Of a stretch of DNA of 45,600 bases, positions 35,442 to 41,516 are shown one piece after another. The DNA comes from CAYVTZ01 sp964454685 (lineage in GTDB: Bacteria; Bacillota; Clostridia; Christensenellales; Christensenellaceae): contig CAYVTZ010000024.1 in assembly GCA_964454685.1 (NCBI GenBank), positions 1 through 45,600 of the forward strand, read 5' to 3'. A program made the position numbers and the translations under genes. Positions within the stretch are counted from its first letter, which is position 1, and each line of letters begins with the position of its first letter. A model generated the notes under the pieces. It was not told the DNA's origin and ran no database searches. It saw only the letters and a list, made by a program, of their open reading frames with translations.

Positions 35442-37003
35442 ATTTTGATGTGGTCTACCAACTCAATCAATATTTCCCTTGTTAGCTTGTCGATATTTTC
35501 ATGTTGACGAAATGCTGTGATAAAAGGGTTTTCGGTATCAATGCCGTTTTCCAGCTCGTCACGCTCATTGAGCAAGTTTGTCACAACCATCTGCAAGCGG
35601 GTTATTTGCTGCTCGTAGTCCTCGCTCATGTGGCGGTAGTCGCTGTGGGTAATCTCTCCATCTTTCCAATCTTGATAAAGTGCTTGCTTGTATCGTTTGA
35701 TTTTGGCAAGCTCTTTTTCTTTGGCCGCAAGCATATTTTCCAAACGGCTTGACTGGCTTTTGCGCTGGGGAGCGGCGTTGATTTGGGCGATAACCTCGGA
35801 ATACATGACCGAAAGGTGTACTTGCTGCCGAACAGCATACAGCACCGCCATTTCCAGCCTGTCGTGCTTGATGGTGTGGGAAGTACAGGCCAGCCGGGAG
35901 CGTTGAGAATAGGTGGTACAGCGGTAAGCATCCCTGTTTCGTGCCATAGCCTTGCCGCAATCGGCACAGCGCACAAAGCCGCTGAATAGGTACAGCTCTC
36001 TTTTCTTGGGTGGTACTCGGGTATCACGCTTTAGGAGCTGCTGGGCCTTGTCGTAGGTTTCACGGTCAATAATCGGCTCGTGCGTACCCTCGACTATAAA
36101 CCATTCGTTTTCAGGGGTCTTTTCCAGCGTGTGGATTTTGTAGCTTTTCACCCGATAGCGGCCTTGCACCATATCCCCGCAATACATTTGATTTTTGAGA
36201 ATACCGTCAATCGTACACGTTGCCCACAGGGGGGTATCGCTCCCTCTTGGGGAAACGTATTTTTGCCCTAAGTTGCGCTTGTGTAGGCTGGGGCAGATAA
36301 GGCCAGTATCGTTGAAGTACCGGGCGATTGCGTTTTTTGCCATACCGTCAAGGAACATTGTGTATATCTGCCGCACTACTTCGGCGGCCTCCTCGTCCAC
36401 TATCAAAGCGTGTTTGTCGGCTGGGTCTTTCAGATAGCCATAGGGAGCGAAAGAGCCGATATACTCACCGTTGCGCCGTTTGTAGTCGAAAACCTGTCTG
36501 ATTTTCTTTGATGTCTGATAGCAATACTGGTCGTTCATTACGTTGGTAATCGGAACAAGGATGCTGGAAATGCTGTCGGGGTTCTTGTAGCTGTCCACAC
36601 CCTCGGCCAAGCTGATAAACCGCACATTCATTTGAACAAACAGATTTTCTATCAGACTGCCCGCATCGGTATAGTTGCGAGATAGGCGGGAGAGGTCTTT
36701 GACAATGACACAGTTGATTTTCTTGCTCATAACATCGGCCAAGAGCCTTTGAAAATCGTCACGGTTGGTATCAGTGCCGGAACAGCCATCGTCCACATAA
36801 GTCAAGCTGTTGGGAAACTCGTCACAATGCAAGGCGCAGTATTCGTCCAAAATGCGCTTTTGATTTGCCACGCTGTTGCTATCATCTTTGCCACGGTTCA
36901 AGTCCTCTTTGGACAAGCGGATATATTTCCCGGCGTTCCAAGAAAGTACGTTATAGGGTAGGGTGATGGTTTGATTTTCACCCCTGTTTTTGGTTCGTGC
37001 CAT
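35342..37003 (-). CDS. Large serine recombinase (site-specific integrase of the element)
   Basis: 553 residues. The resolvase domain begins GKYIRLSKEDL with the catalytic Ser31, followed by SVANQKRIL, DDGCSGTDTNRDDFQRLL and the VKDLSRLSRNYTDAG block. The recombinase domain covers about residues 170-290 (YGYLKDPADKH), a zinc-ribbon-like region reads FVRCADCGKAMARN with a later Cys near 370, a coiled coil spans about 400-470, and the end (VDHIKIYEGGNISVKFKF) is the DUF4368 type. It cuts and rejoins DNA at att sites without needing homology. It lies at the element edge, reading outward, as usual for this class. Confidence 0.93.
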   Translation of the reverse strand: MARTKNRGENQTITLPYNVLSWNAGKYIRLSKEDLNRGKDDSNSVANQKRILDEYCALHCDEFPNSLTYVDDGCSGTDTNRDDFQRLLADVMSKKINCVIVKDLSRLSRNYTDAGSLIENLFVQMNVRFISLAEGVDSYKNPDSISSILVPITNVMNDQYCYQTSKKIRQVFDYKRRNGEYIGSFAPYGYLKDPADKHALIVDEEAAEVVRQIYTMFLDGMAKNAIARYFNDTGLICPSLHKRNLGQKYVSPRGSDTPLWATCTIDGILKNQMYCGDMVQGRYRVKSYKIHTLEKTPENEWFIVEGTHEPIIDRETYDKAQQLLKRDTRVPPKKRELYLFSGFVRCADCGKAMARNRDAYRCTTYSQRSRLACTSHTIKHDRLEMAVLYAVRQQVHLSVMYSEVIAQINAAPQRKSQSSRLENMLAAKEKELAKIKRYKQALYQDWKDGEITHSDYRHMSEDYEQQITRLQMVVTNLLNERDELENGIDTENPFITAFRQHENIDKLTREILIELVDHIKIYEGGNISVKFKFSDELRRLAEYVEINKQSAAG

Positions 37004-37110
37004 GTTGCCTCCTTCCTATCACATTACAACTATATTATACCATATTTCTGGCGTTCAAACAAGGATGTCGATGCCGCAAAGCCGCATGGTTAAAGGCTTT
37101 ATAGGGAATG

Positions 37111-37135
37111 ACTTCGAGCCGAGTTGGCCCGAAGT
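37111..37135. repeat. 25-bp palindrome, copy 1 (degenerate)
   Basis: Left arm ACTTCGAGCC carries one change from the consensus ACTTCGGGCC; the right arm GGCCCGAAGT is intact, and the centre is altered. It begins 9 bases after the stop of the small protein gene at 37145-37411 and lies before the recombinase gene. Confidence 0.85.
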
Positions 37136-37144
37136 CACCACACC

Positions 37145-37411
37145 TTACAGCCCGCTTTTTTGTCGCAACAGAAACTTTGTCACGATGTCTTGCAAGGTAG
37201 GCCCGCCATCTGCAAACTCCACCTTTACCCCCACCTCGCCACAGCGGAAACAATAGGGGTTTGGGGTGTGCTGTAAAACATAGGCCGCCCGTTCCTCTTT
37301 GGAAAGGGCGGCGTCTAGTTTGATGGTGCTGACATCGGCCAGCTTGCTTTTGTCCACGGCGGCAATATCCACGCCCCGCAGCTTGTCCAAATGATTAACT
37401 TCCAGTTGCAC
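37145..37411 (-). CDS. Small element protein, DUF6870-like
   Basis: 88 residues from GTG 37411, with AAAGGAGGG in front. Sequence features: VNHLDKLRGVDI near the start, then acidic and Lys-rich middle, NPYCFRCGEVGVKVEF with a CxxC pair, and a C-terminal amphipathic helix. It resembles a small conserved protein of gut-Firmicutes mobile elements; the DUF6870 label is from memory and not certain. Its role is unknown. Situated between a strong hairpin and a palindrome copy. Confidence 0.6.
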   Translation of the reverse strand: MQLEVNHLDKLRGVDIAAVDKSKLADVSTIKLDAALSKEERAAYVLQHTPNPYCFRCGEVGVKVEFADGGPTLQDIVTKFLLRQKSGL

Positions 37412-37461
37412 GATAGCCCTCCTTTAGAATGAATGGGTTTCCCGCTTGTCTCACAGGGAAA

Positions 37462-37501
37462 CGACAAAGGGCAGCACTCGCAAAAGTGCTGCCCTTTGTC
37501 G
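37462..37501 (-). terminator. Strong 17-bp hairpin between two small genes
   Basis: CGACAAAGGGCAGCACT pairs perfectly with its reverse complement across a 6-base loop. It begins 10 bases after the stop of the 55-residue protein gene on the minus strand. Either a bidirectional terminator or a stabilising structure; the tail on the minus strand is only TTTCCC. Confidence 0.7.
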
Positions 37502-37510
37502 CTGCTCTGA

Positions 37511-37678
37511 TTAGTAGGGGCTGTTTTGGTAATGCTCCTCGGCCTCGTCAATGGTTTTCATATCAAAGACCCAGTGAAGTTCATCCACCACACGCTTGAT
37601 GTCCTCGGGCTTGAAGTCGAGGTTTTCCATCGCCCAAATGACATAGCCCCGGCAAGCACTATTTTTCCATTGCTCCAT
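37511..37678 (-). CDS. Small acidic element protein (55 residues)
   Basis: Starts MEQWKNSACRGYVIWAMENL from ATG 37678, with CGGAGG at a good distance. The frame extends upstream to 37777, but that extension only reads through a palindrome copy and has no start site, so it is excluded. The protein is helical and acidic (VVDELHWVFDMKTIDEAEEHYQ). I do not recognise a named family; similar small proteins are common in elements of this type. Confidence 0.65.
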   Translation of the reverse strand: MEQWKNSACRGYVIWAMENLDFKPEDIKRVVDELHWVFDMKTIDEAEEHYQNSPY

Positions 37679-37707
37679 AGTGAAAACCTCCGTTTGATGA
37701 TAAGGAG

Positions 37708-37732
37708 ACTTCGGGCCAAATTGGCCCGAAGT
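37708..37732. repeat. 25-bp palindrome, copy 2
   Basis: Perfect arms ACTTCGGGCC / GGCCCGAAGT around AAATT. Lies between the 55-residue gene and the broken reading frame at 37814-38085. Confidence 0.95.
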
Positions 37733-37813
37733 TCCTACCTTTCGGAATAGCCGCACCGCTCCGTTTCGGCCTGTCATAAGACAATCAAATTACGGTGCGG
37801 CCTATCCCTCTAT

Positions 37814-38085
37814 CTAAAACTGCAACGTGTCGGCGGGCTTGGCTGCCCTCATGGGAATTTCACCCCGGCCCATACTGATGGGTGCGCCGTACTCATTGGC
37901 TGCGACGGTTTTTTCACGCTCGGCCTGTGACTGTACGGAAGTCTCGTTAGCCAATACAAGGCCGTATGGGCCACCCTTGCCTTGGGCGGCTCTCGGCTGT
38001 CGGTGGTGTTCGCTCCCTCTTTGATAGCTCGTAAGATAAGCACATCCTTTCTCGCTACAAAGAGATTATGGCGCACCCGCCGCAC
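37814..38085 (-). pseudogene. Small gene with an apparent frameshift
   Basis: Two minus-strand frames each look coding over half of the stretch. The upstream part reads LILRAIKEGANTTDSR; then, in the frame shifted by two bases, AAQGKGGPYGLVLANE and on to EYGAPISMGRGEIPMRAA, ending ADTLQF and TAG at 37814-37816. The join falls near 37990, at the bases coding DSR/RAA. No good ATG exists; GTG at 38085 or 38046 may be used. I do not recognise the family. Either a frameshifted gene or a programmed shift. Confidence 0.4.
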
Positions 38086-38193
38086 GGCGATTGCATTGTA
38101 AGGTTTCCGACACGCTGGTATGAAGTTGTCAAGTTACAAAGAGGCTTGTACTCCTCTTAATAACCGTGAGAAAAGAGGGCAGAGAGTTCCGCT

Positions 38194-38619
38194 CTAAAAA
38201 ACATTTTTCAAAAAAACTTCCATGTTCCGCAGACCCTTTTCTATGCTCTCGGTGATACGGCTTTTTGCTACGCCCTCGGCTTTGGCAATCTCGGTTTTGC
38301 TCACGCCGAGTATGTAATGAGCATAGACCCGCTTACCCTGCTTGTCGGGGAGGGCGGCAATGGCGGCGTGGAGCTGTTGGGTGGTGAGCTTGCGCTCGTA
38401 GATTTCATGGGGCGAGTAGGAAATAAACTTGATAGAGTTTTCTATACCATCCTCCCGGTCAAGGGAGTAATGCGCCTTGTGATAGTAGACACGGCGGCGG
38501 TAGGCCGCCTCTCGGCGTTCATGCTCCACAAATACGCCTAGCACTTCCTCGGGTACGTCGATGATACAGTCGGCTTTATAAAAATCGGGATACAAGTCCC
38601 GCAGATTGATTTTTGGCAT
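38194..38619 (-). CDS. Sigma-70-like regulator of the element
   Basis: 141 residues from ATG 38619 with CGGAGG. An N-terminal part with LRDLYPDFYKADCIIDVPEEV leads to a basic middle (ERREAAYRRRVYYHKAHYSLDREDGIE) and a C-terminal helix-turn-helix of region 4 type (AHYILGVSKTEIAKAEGVAKSRITESIEKGLRNME). Such sigma-factor-like proteins are frequent in Tn916/CTn-like elements and may control excision or transfer genes; the target is unknown. Its ribosome site is buried in a hairpin (38628-38663). Confidence 0.8.
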   Translation of the reverse strand: MPKINLRDLYPDFYKADCIIDVPEEVLGVFVEHERREAAYRRRVYYHKAHYSLDREDGIENSIKFISYSPHEIYERKLTTQQLHAAIAALPDKQGKRVYAHYILGVSKTEIAKAEGVAKSRITESIEKGLRNMEVFLKNVF

Positions 38620-38627
38620 GGTAATAC

Positions 38628-38663
38628 CTCCGTTTCGGTTTTTGGTGAGTGACCGAAACGGAG
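38628..38663 (-). promoter_or_regulatory. Hairpin that covers the ribosome site of the sigma-like gene
   Basis: CTCCGTTTCGGT and ACCGAAACGGAG pair perfectly over 12 bases with a 12-base loop. On the minus-strand transcript the 3' arm contains the GGAG of the Shine-Dalgarno sequence, 9 to 13 bases before the ATG, so the folded form should block translation. Confidence 0.6.
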
Positions 38664-38699
38664 TGAGGCGGAGAGCGACAGCCGGGGGCTATCTCCCGG

Positions 38700-38724
38700 A
38701 CTTCGGGCCAATTTGGCCCGAAGT
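38700..38724. repeat. 25-bp palindrome, copy 3
   Basis: Perfect arms ACTTCGGGCC / GGCCCGAAGT around AATTT. Lies upstream of the sigma-like gene and next to the likely edge of the cargo island. Confidence 0.95.
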
Positions 38725-38749
38725 GAACAGCTTGTCCGCAGTTAGCTGG

Positions 38750-38818
38750 TTACATTAGACCGTTATGTTTCCATAGCGGCCCGGCTCTCGGGATTGGAAA
38801 ATGGGCAAAATAAAACAC
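38750..38818 (-). CDS. Possible 22-residue leader peptide
   Basis: A short frame from GTG 38818 to TAA at 38750-38752, with a strong TAAGGAGG seven bases before the start. The peptide begins MFYFAHFPIPRAG and ends NGLM. The start codon lies in the stem and the Shine-Dalgarno in the loop of a long hairpin (38812-38848), as in attenuation leaders of some resistance genes. The next gene downstream is the sigma-like regulator. Translation is not proven. Confidence 0.45.
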   Translation of the reverse strand: MFYFAHFPIPRAGPLWKHNGLM

Positions 38819-38848
38819 AGCGATACCTCCTTAGTACCGCCGTGTTTT
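38812..38848 (-). promoter_or_regulatory. 14-bp hairpin around the leader-peptide start site
   Basis: AAAACACGGCGGTA pairs with TATCGCTGTGTTTT (two G-U pairs) around a 9-base loop that holds AAGGAGG. The GTG start is in the 3' arm. This would put initiation of the leader peptide under control of RNA folding. Confidence 0.55.
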
Positions 38849-38915
38849 AACAAGGCAATTTCAATATGCAACATATCTTGTTGTTCAAAGCGGCAACAGT
38901 AACTTGGATAGAAAA

Positions 38916-38959
38916 AGAACCGACAACCACGAGTTTCGTTCTCGTTGGTTATCGGCTCT
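38916..38959 (-). terminator. Terminator of the KTR-protein gene
   Basis: An 18-base arm (starting AGAACCGACAACCACGAG) pairs with CTCGTTGGTTATCGGCTCT across a 7-base loop. On the minus strand the stem is followed by TTTTTC. It overlaps the last codons and the stop of the KTR gene. Confidence 0.75.
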
Positions 38960-39137
38960 GCGTCTTAGCGTCTGGCTCTTTGATTACTGACATATTCAGT
39001 TGCTTTACATTAATTAATGTTTCTTGCCTACACTTGGGGCAAAAGAGAGGAAAATTTTTTAGCTCAGTGTCCTCTCTCAACATAATGCGGGTCTTACTTT
39101 GACAAACTGGACACAATAACCATTCCTCTGTACTCAC
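38949..39137 (-). CDS. Cysteine-rich KTR-domain protein
   Basis: 62 residues from GTG 39137 (GAGAGGA before it). WLLCPVCQSKTRIMLRED and FPLFCPKCRQETLINVKQL give two CxxC pairs that should bind one zinc ion, with the KTR triplet after the first pair. Proteins of this family are often found next to tetracycline-resistance genes on gut-Firmicutes elements, but they are not resistance proteins and have no known role. No tet gene is in the window. It closes the cargo island and ends inside its terminator. Confidence 0.85.
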   Translation of the reverse strand: MSTEEWLLCPVCQSKTRIMLREDTELKNFPLFCPKCRQETLINVKQLNMSVIKEPDAKTQSR

Positions 39138-39164
39138 ATAATCACGTCCTCTCCCAATATTCTT

Positions 39165-39749
39165 TCATTCACCTTGTCTCCCAATTTTTCTATCAATGAG
39201 ATACAAGATGTATGCTATTCCCAAAAAGAATACGCCCACAATAAGTACAAACACGATTACGCTCAATAAACCAAGTTTATTGATATCGAAAAGCGGATAA
39301 ATAAAGTCATTCGTAAAAAATCCAAAACTAAATAAAAACATCATGTACATTGCGGGCAAAATCAACACTGATAAAACATGTTTTGCTTTTTTTATCTTCC
39401 CCTTTTCTGTCACAAAGACCCAATGCAGCAATAGCATTATTGGATTTATAACATGCAAAAACAGATATGCTCCACTAAATCCAAAAATCTGATAATTCGT
39501 GGCGCAAATGCCCAACATGATAAATGCTAAAATCACCAAACATAGGTCAACAATCGGGGGGATATGTTTATGTTTTGTAACTAGTAGCATGCCGGAATAA
39601 AGGAGGACAAAGCCCTCTATTGTGTTGCTCAAAAAGGTGTACTCATTCATATTTTTTGGAATAGGTAAGTATCCCCAAATAACGCTTATAAGCAGAATGC
39701 CACCAATCGCAATTTTAATAATTGCCTGCATTTTAAAATTCTTTACCAA
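39165..39749 (-). CDS. Pr6Pr-like integral membrane protein
   Basis: 194 residues with six membrane segments, from TTG 39749 with AGGAGG at a good distance. The overall layout, including FLHVINPIMLLLHWVF and YPLFDINKLG, matches the Pr6Pr family (related to FAR-17a/AIG1 proteins). Function unknown. AT-rich, codon use unlike the element backbone. Confidence 0.68.
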   Translation of the reverse strand: MVKNFKMQAIIKIAIGGILLISVIWGYLPIPKNMNEYTFLSNTIEGFVLLYSGMLLVTKHKHIPPIVDLCLVILAFIMLGICATNYQIFGFSGAYLFLHVINPIMLLLHWVFVTEKGKIKKAKHVLSVLILPAMYMMFLFSFGFFTNDFIYPLFDINKLGLLSVIVFVLIVGVFFLGIAYILYLIDRKIGRQGE

Positions 39750-39896
39750 TGAAACTTCCTCCTGTTATTCCTTGCGTCCAACTACTGAAGTATGTATAGT
39801 TTCGGGGATTTAGCCTTTCAAATTTGCTAATAGTCTTGAAGTCGTAAAGTCTGTTATATCATTTTCTGATAATCCAAAACTTTTAACTTTTATCAC

Positions 39897-40646
39897 TTAT
39901 ACTTGCTGATTTCTTTTTAACAATTTACTCATTGTTTGTCCCATTTTATTTGGAAATAAATACATTAACTTTGTTTGCAACTGTTGACTGACAGAATGGC
40001 AAATAAAATACCCGTTCTTATTTATTCTACGAGCAAGACCGCAACCAACAATTTGAGGGTCTGCAAGAAAATCCTCTGGTATTGGTAGCGGTGCGGCAGA
40101 CTTTGTTTTGGTAAGCGGAGGATGGAAAATTTGAAACCTAATGCCCTTTTCCATATATTCAATATTAAAGCATTTTGCCAATGCTTCAATCGCTCCCTTT
40201 GATGAAGCATAAGGGCTTATGTTGTGAAATCCCATAACGCCAACGCCTGAACTTGTAAATATCACCTTTCCTTTTCCCGCCTTTTCCATATAAGGCACAA
40301 CACATTTGGCAAGCCGTAACGCTCCATAATAATTTACATCGAATACATCTTGATAAGTGGAAATATCTGTTTTATCCATTGCATCAAAGGTGCAGCGACA
40401 CGCATTATGTATGGCTATATCAATGCTGCCATATCTAGTGGCGCTTTGTTCAACTGCCACTTGCACTTGGTTCATATCTTTAACATCGCATACAATGGGC
40501 AAAATACTTTCTTTATGTTTTTCTTTAAGATGTAGCAATTTCGTAATTGCTACATCAAGTACCGTTACATTGTTTCCTTGTGCTAACAACTCTGCAACCA
40601 TATAATATCCAATTCCTTCGTTTGCGCCGCAAATTAAAACATTCAT
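39897..40646 (-). CDS. Short-chain dehydrogenase/reductase
   Basis: 249 residues with the classical SDR pattern: cofactor loop CGANEGIG at 6-13, CDVKD near 53, IHNA with Asn81, catalytic Ser132/133 in FTSSG, Tyr146 and Lys150 in YASSK. NAD(P)-dependent oxidoreductase of unknown substrate. The C-terminus is basic. It overlaps the TetR gene by ATGA, so the repressor gene and this enzyme form one operon. Part of the AT-rich cargo. Confidence 0.85.
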   Translation of the reverse strand: MNVLICGANEGIGYYMVAELLAQGNNVTVLDVAITKLLHLKEKHKESILPIVCDVKDMNQVQVAVEQSATRYGSIDIAIHNACRCTFDAMDKTDISTYQDVFDVNYYGALRLAKCVVPYMEKAGKGKVIFTSSGVGVMGFHNISPYASSKGAIEALAKCFNIEYMEKGIRFQIFHPPLTKTKSAAPLPIPEDFLADPQIVGCGLARRINKNGYFICHSVSQQLQTKLMYLFPNKMGQTMSKLLKRNQQV

Positions 40647-41254
40647 GTTATTTTTTTCTCCTTGTAAACAAGCAAAAAGTGGGTCGTAGCTGTCATTACC
40701 GAATTACTAAATGTGCTCTTAGCATCCACTGTATCATTGCAATTCATATATTGATTGAAAAAGAAAAATATCGGAGTATAGTATTCTAAAGCCATGTGCC
40801 TCACATCTAATTTTTGAAAATATCTAATATTTTGTAATTTTTCAATGACCGTCATTTGAAAATCAATCGGCTTTTCTATGCACCAATAATTGTATTGCTC
40901 TCTAAGTTGTTCATTGTGACTACGTTCATGGTTCATTATCATAATAAATTTACGTATAAAATCATCCATAAAATATCTTTGAATGTATTGTTCCGTTATG
41001 CTACAAAATTGCTCATCATCAATCATGACAATACTTTCAACTAAACCATTCACAAGCGACGTCATCTGCTCTGATGTGCCAATAAATTTATCTAAGAGGG
41101 CATCAAGAATTGCCTGTTTATTTTTGTAGTGGAAATATAACGAGCTATCCTTAATTCCAACTTTTGCCGCAATATCTCTTACTGATGATGAATTAAATCC
41201 TTTTTGGGAAAACAGTTCCAACGCAGCTTTTAGTATCAATTCTTTTGTCTCCAT
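40643..41254 (-). CDS. TetR/AcrR-family transcriptional repressor
   Basis: 203 residues from ATG 41254 with AAAGG in front; a longer frame to 41392 crosses the promoter and is excluded. N-terminal helix-turn-helix: KELILKAALELFSQKGFNSSSVRDIAAKVGIKDSSLYFHYKNK. The C-terminal ligand domain (IVMIDDEQFCSITEQYIQRYF and onward) is divergent. It probably represses its own promoter at 41294-41322, where a palindrome sits between the -35 and -10 boxes, and so also the SDR and perhaps the two genes that follow. Confidence 0.88.
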   Translation of the reverse strand: METKELILKAALELFSQKGFNSSSVRDIAAKVGIKDSSLYFHYKNKQAILDALLDKFIGTSEQMTSLVNGLVESIVMIDDEQFCSITEQYIQRYFMDDFIRKFIMIMNHERSHNEQLREQYNYWCIEKPIDFQMTVIEKLQNIRYFQKLDVRHMALEYYTPIFFFFNQYMNCNDTVDAKSTFSNSVMTATTHFLLVYKEKKIT

Positions 41255-41293
41255 AAATCTGCACCTTTCTTTGCCTAGCACTTGCTTGATTTT

Positions 41294-41322
41294 ATTGTAC
41301 CTAGCAATCGCTAGATTGTCAA
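41294..41322 (-). promoter_or_regulatory. Strong promoter with palindromic operator for the TetR operon
   Basis: On the minus strand TTGACA (41322-41317), 17 bases, TACAAT (41299-41294). The spacer holds the inverted repeat CTAGCGATTGCTAG (41301-41314), well placed for a repressor to block RNA polymerase. A further half-site-like GTGCTAGG lies just downstream. Confidence 0.8.
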
Positions 41323-41387
41323 GAGTAGACGCCTTATCTATATTTTTACTGCATCTCAATATGTGCGTTTCGCTAAACGGCAAGCAA

Positions 41388-41409
41388 TTCAACTGTGGCC
41401 ACAGTTGAA
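41388..41409. repeat. 22-bp perfect palindrome at the cargo edge
   Basis: TTCAACTGTGG followed directly by its reverse complement. Lies between the TetR promoter and the relaxase gene. Could be a protein-binding site, an insertion scar or part of a transfer origin. Confidence 0.8.
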
Positions 41410-41431
41410 ATTTTCTGCGAAAATCAGCTTG

Positions 41432-41447
41432 TTGGGGCCAGCCCCAA
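41432..41447. repeat. Short inverted repeat near the relaxase 3' end
   Basis: TTGGGGC, two bases, GCCCCAA. Third palindrome in under 100 bases, between the 22-bp and the 25-bp ones. Confidence 0.7.
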
Positions 41448-41457
41448 ACCCGGTATC

Positions 41458-41482
41458 ACTTCGGGCCAAATTGGCCCGAAGT
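41458..41482. repeat. 25-bp palindrome, copy 4
   Basis: Perfect arms ACTTCGGGCC / GGCCCGAAGT around AAATT, 34 bases after the relaxase stop. Confidence 0.95.
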
Positions 41483-41516
41483 TGTGGCGTCGCTTTGCTC
41501 CTTGTCCGTCCATACG

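Noticed and set aside
37679..37777. N-terminal extension of the 55-residue protein through palindrome copy 2
   Set aside because: No start site supports it, and the open frame results from the palindrome being free of stop codons.
38949..39137. KTR protein as evidence of a tetracycline-resistance gene
   Set aside because: The family only occurs near tet genes; no ribosomal-protection or efflux gene is present in the window.
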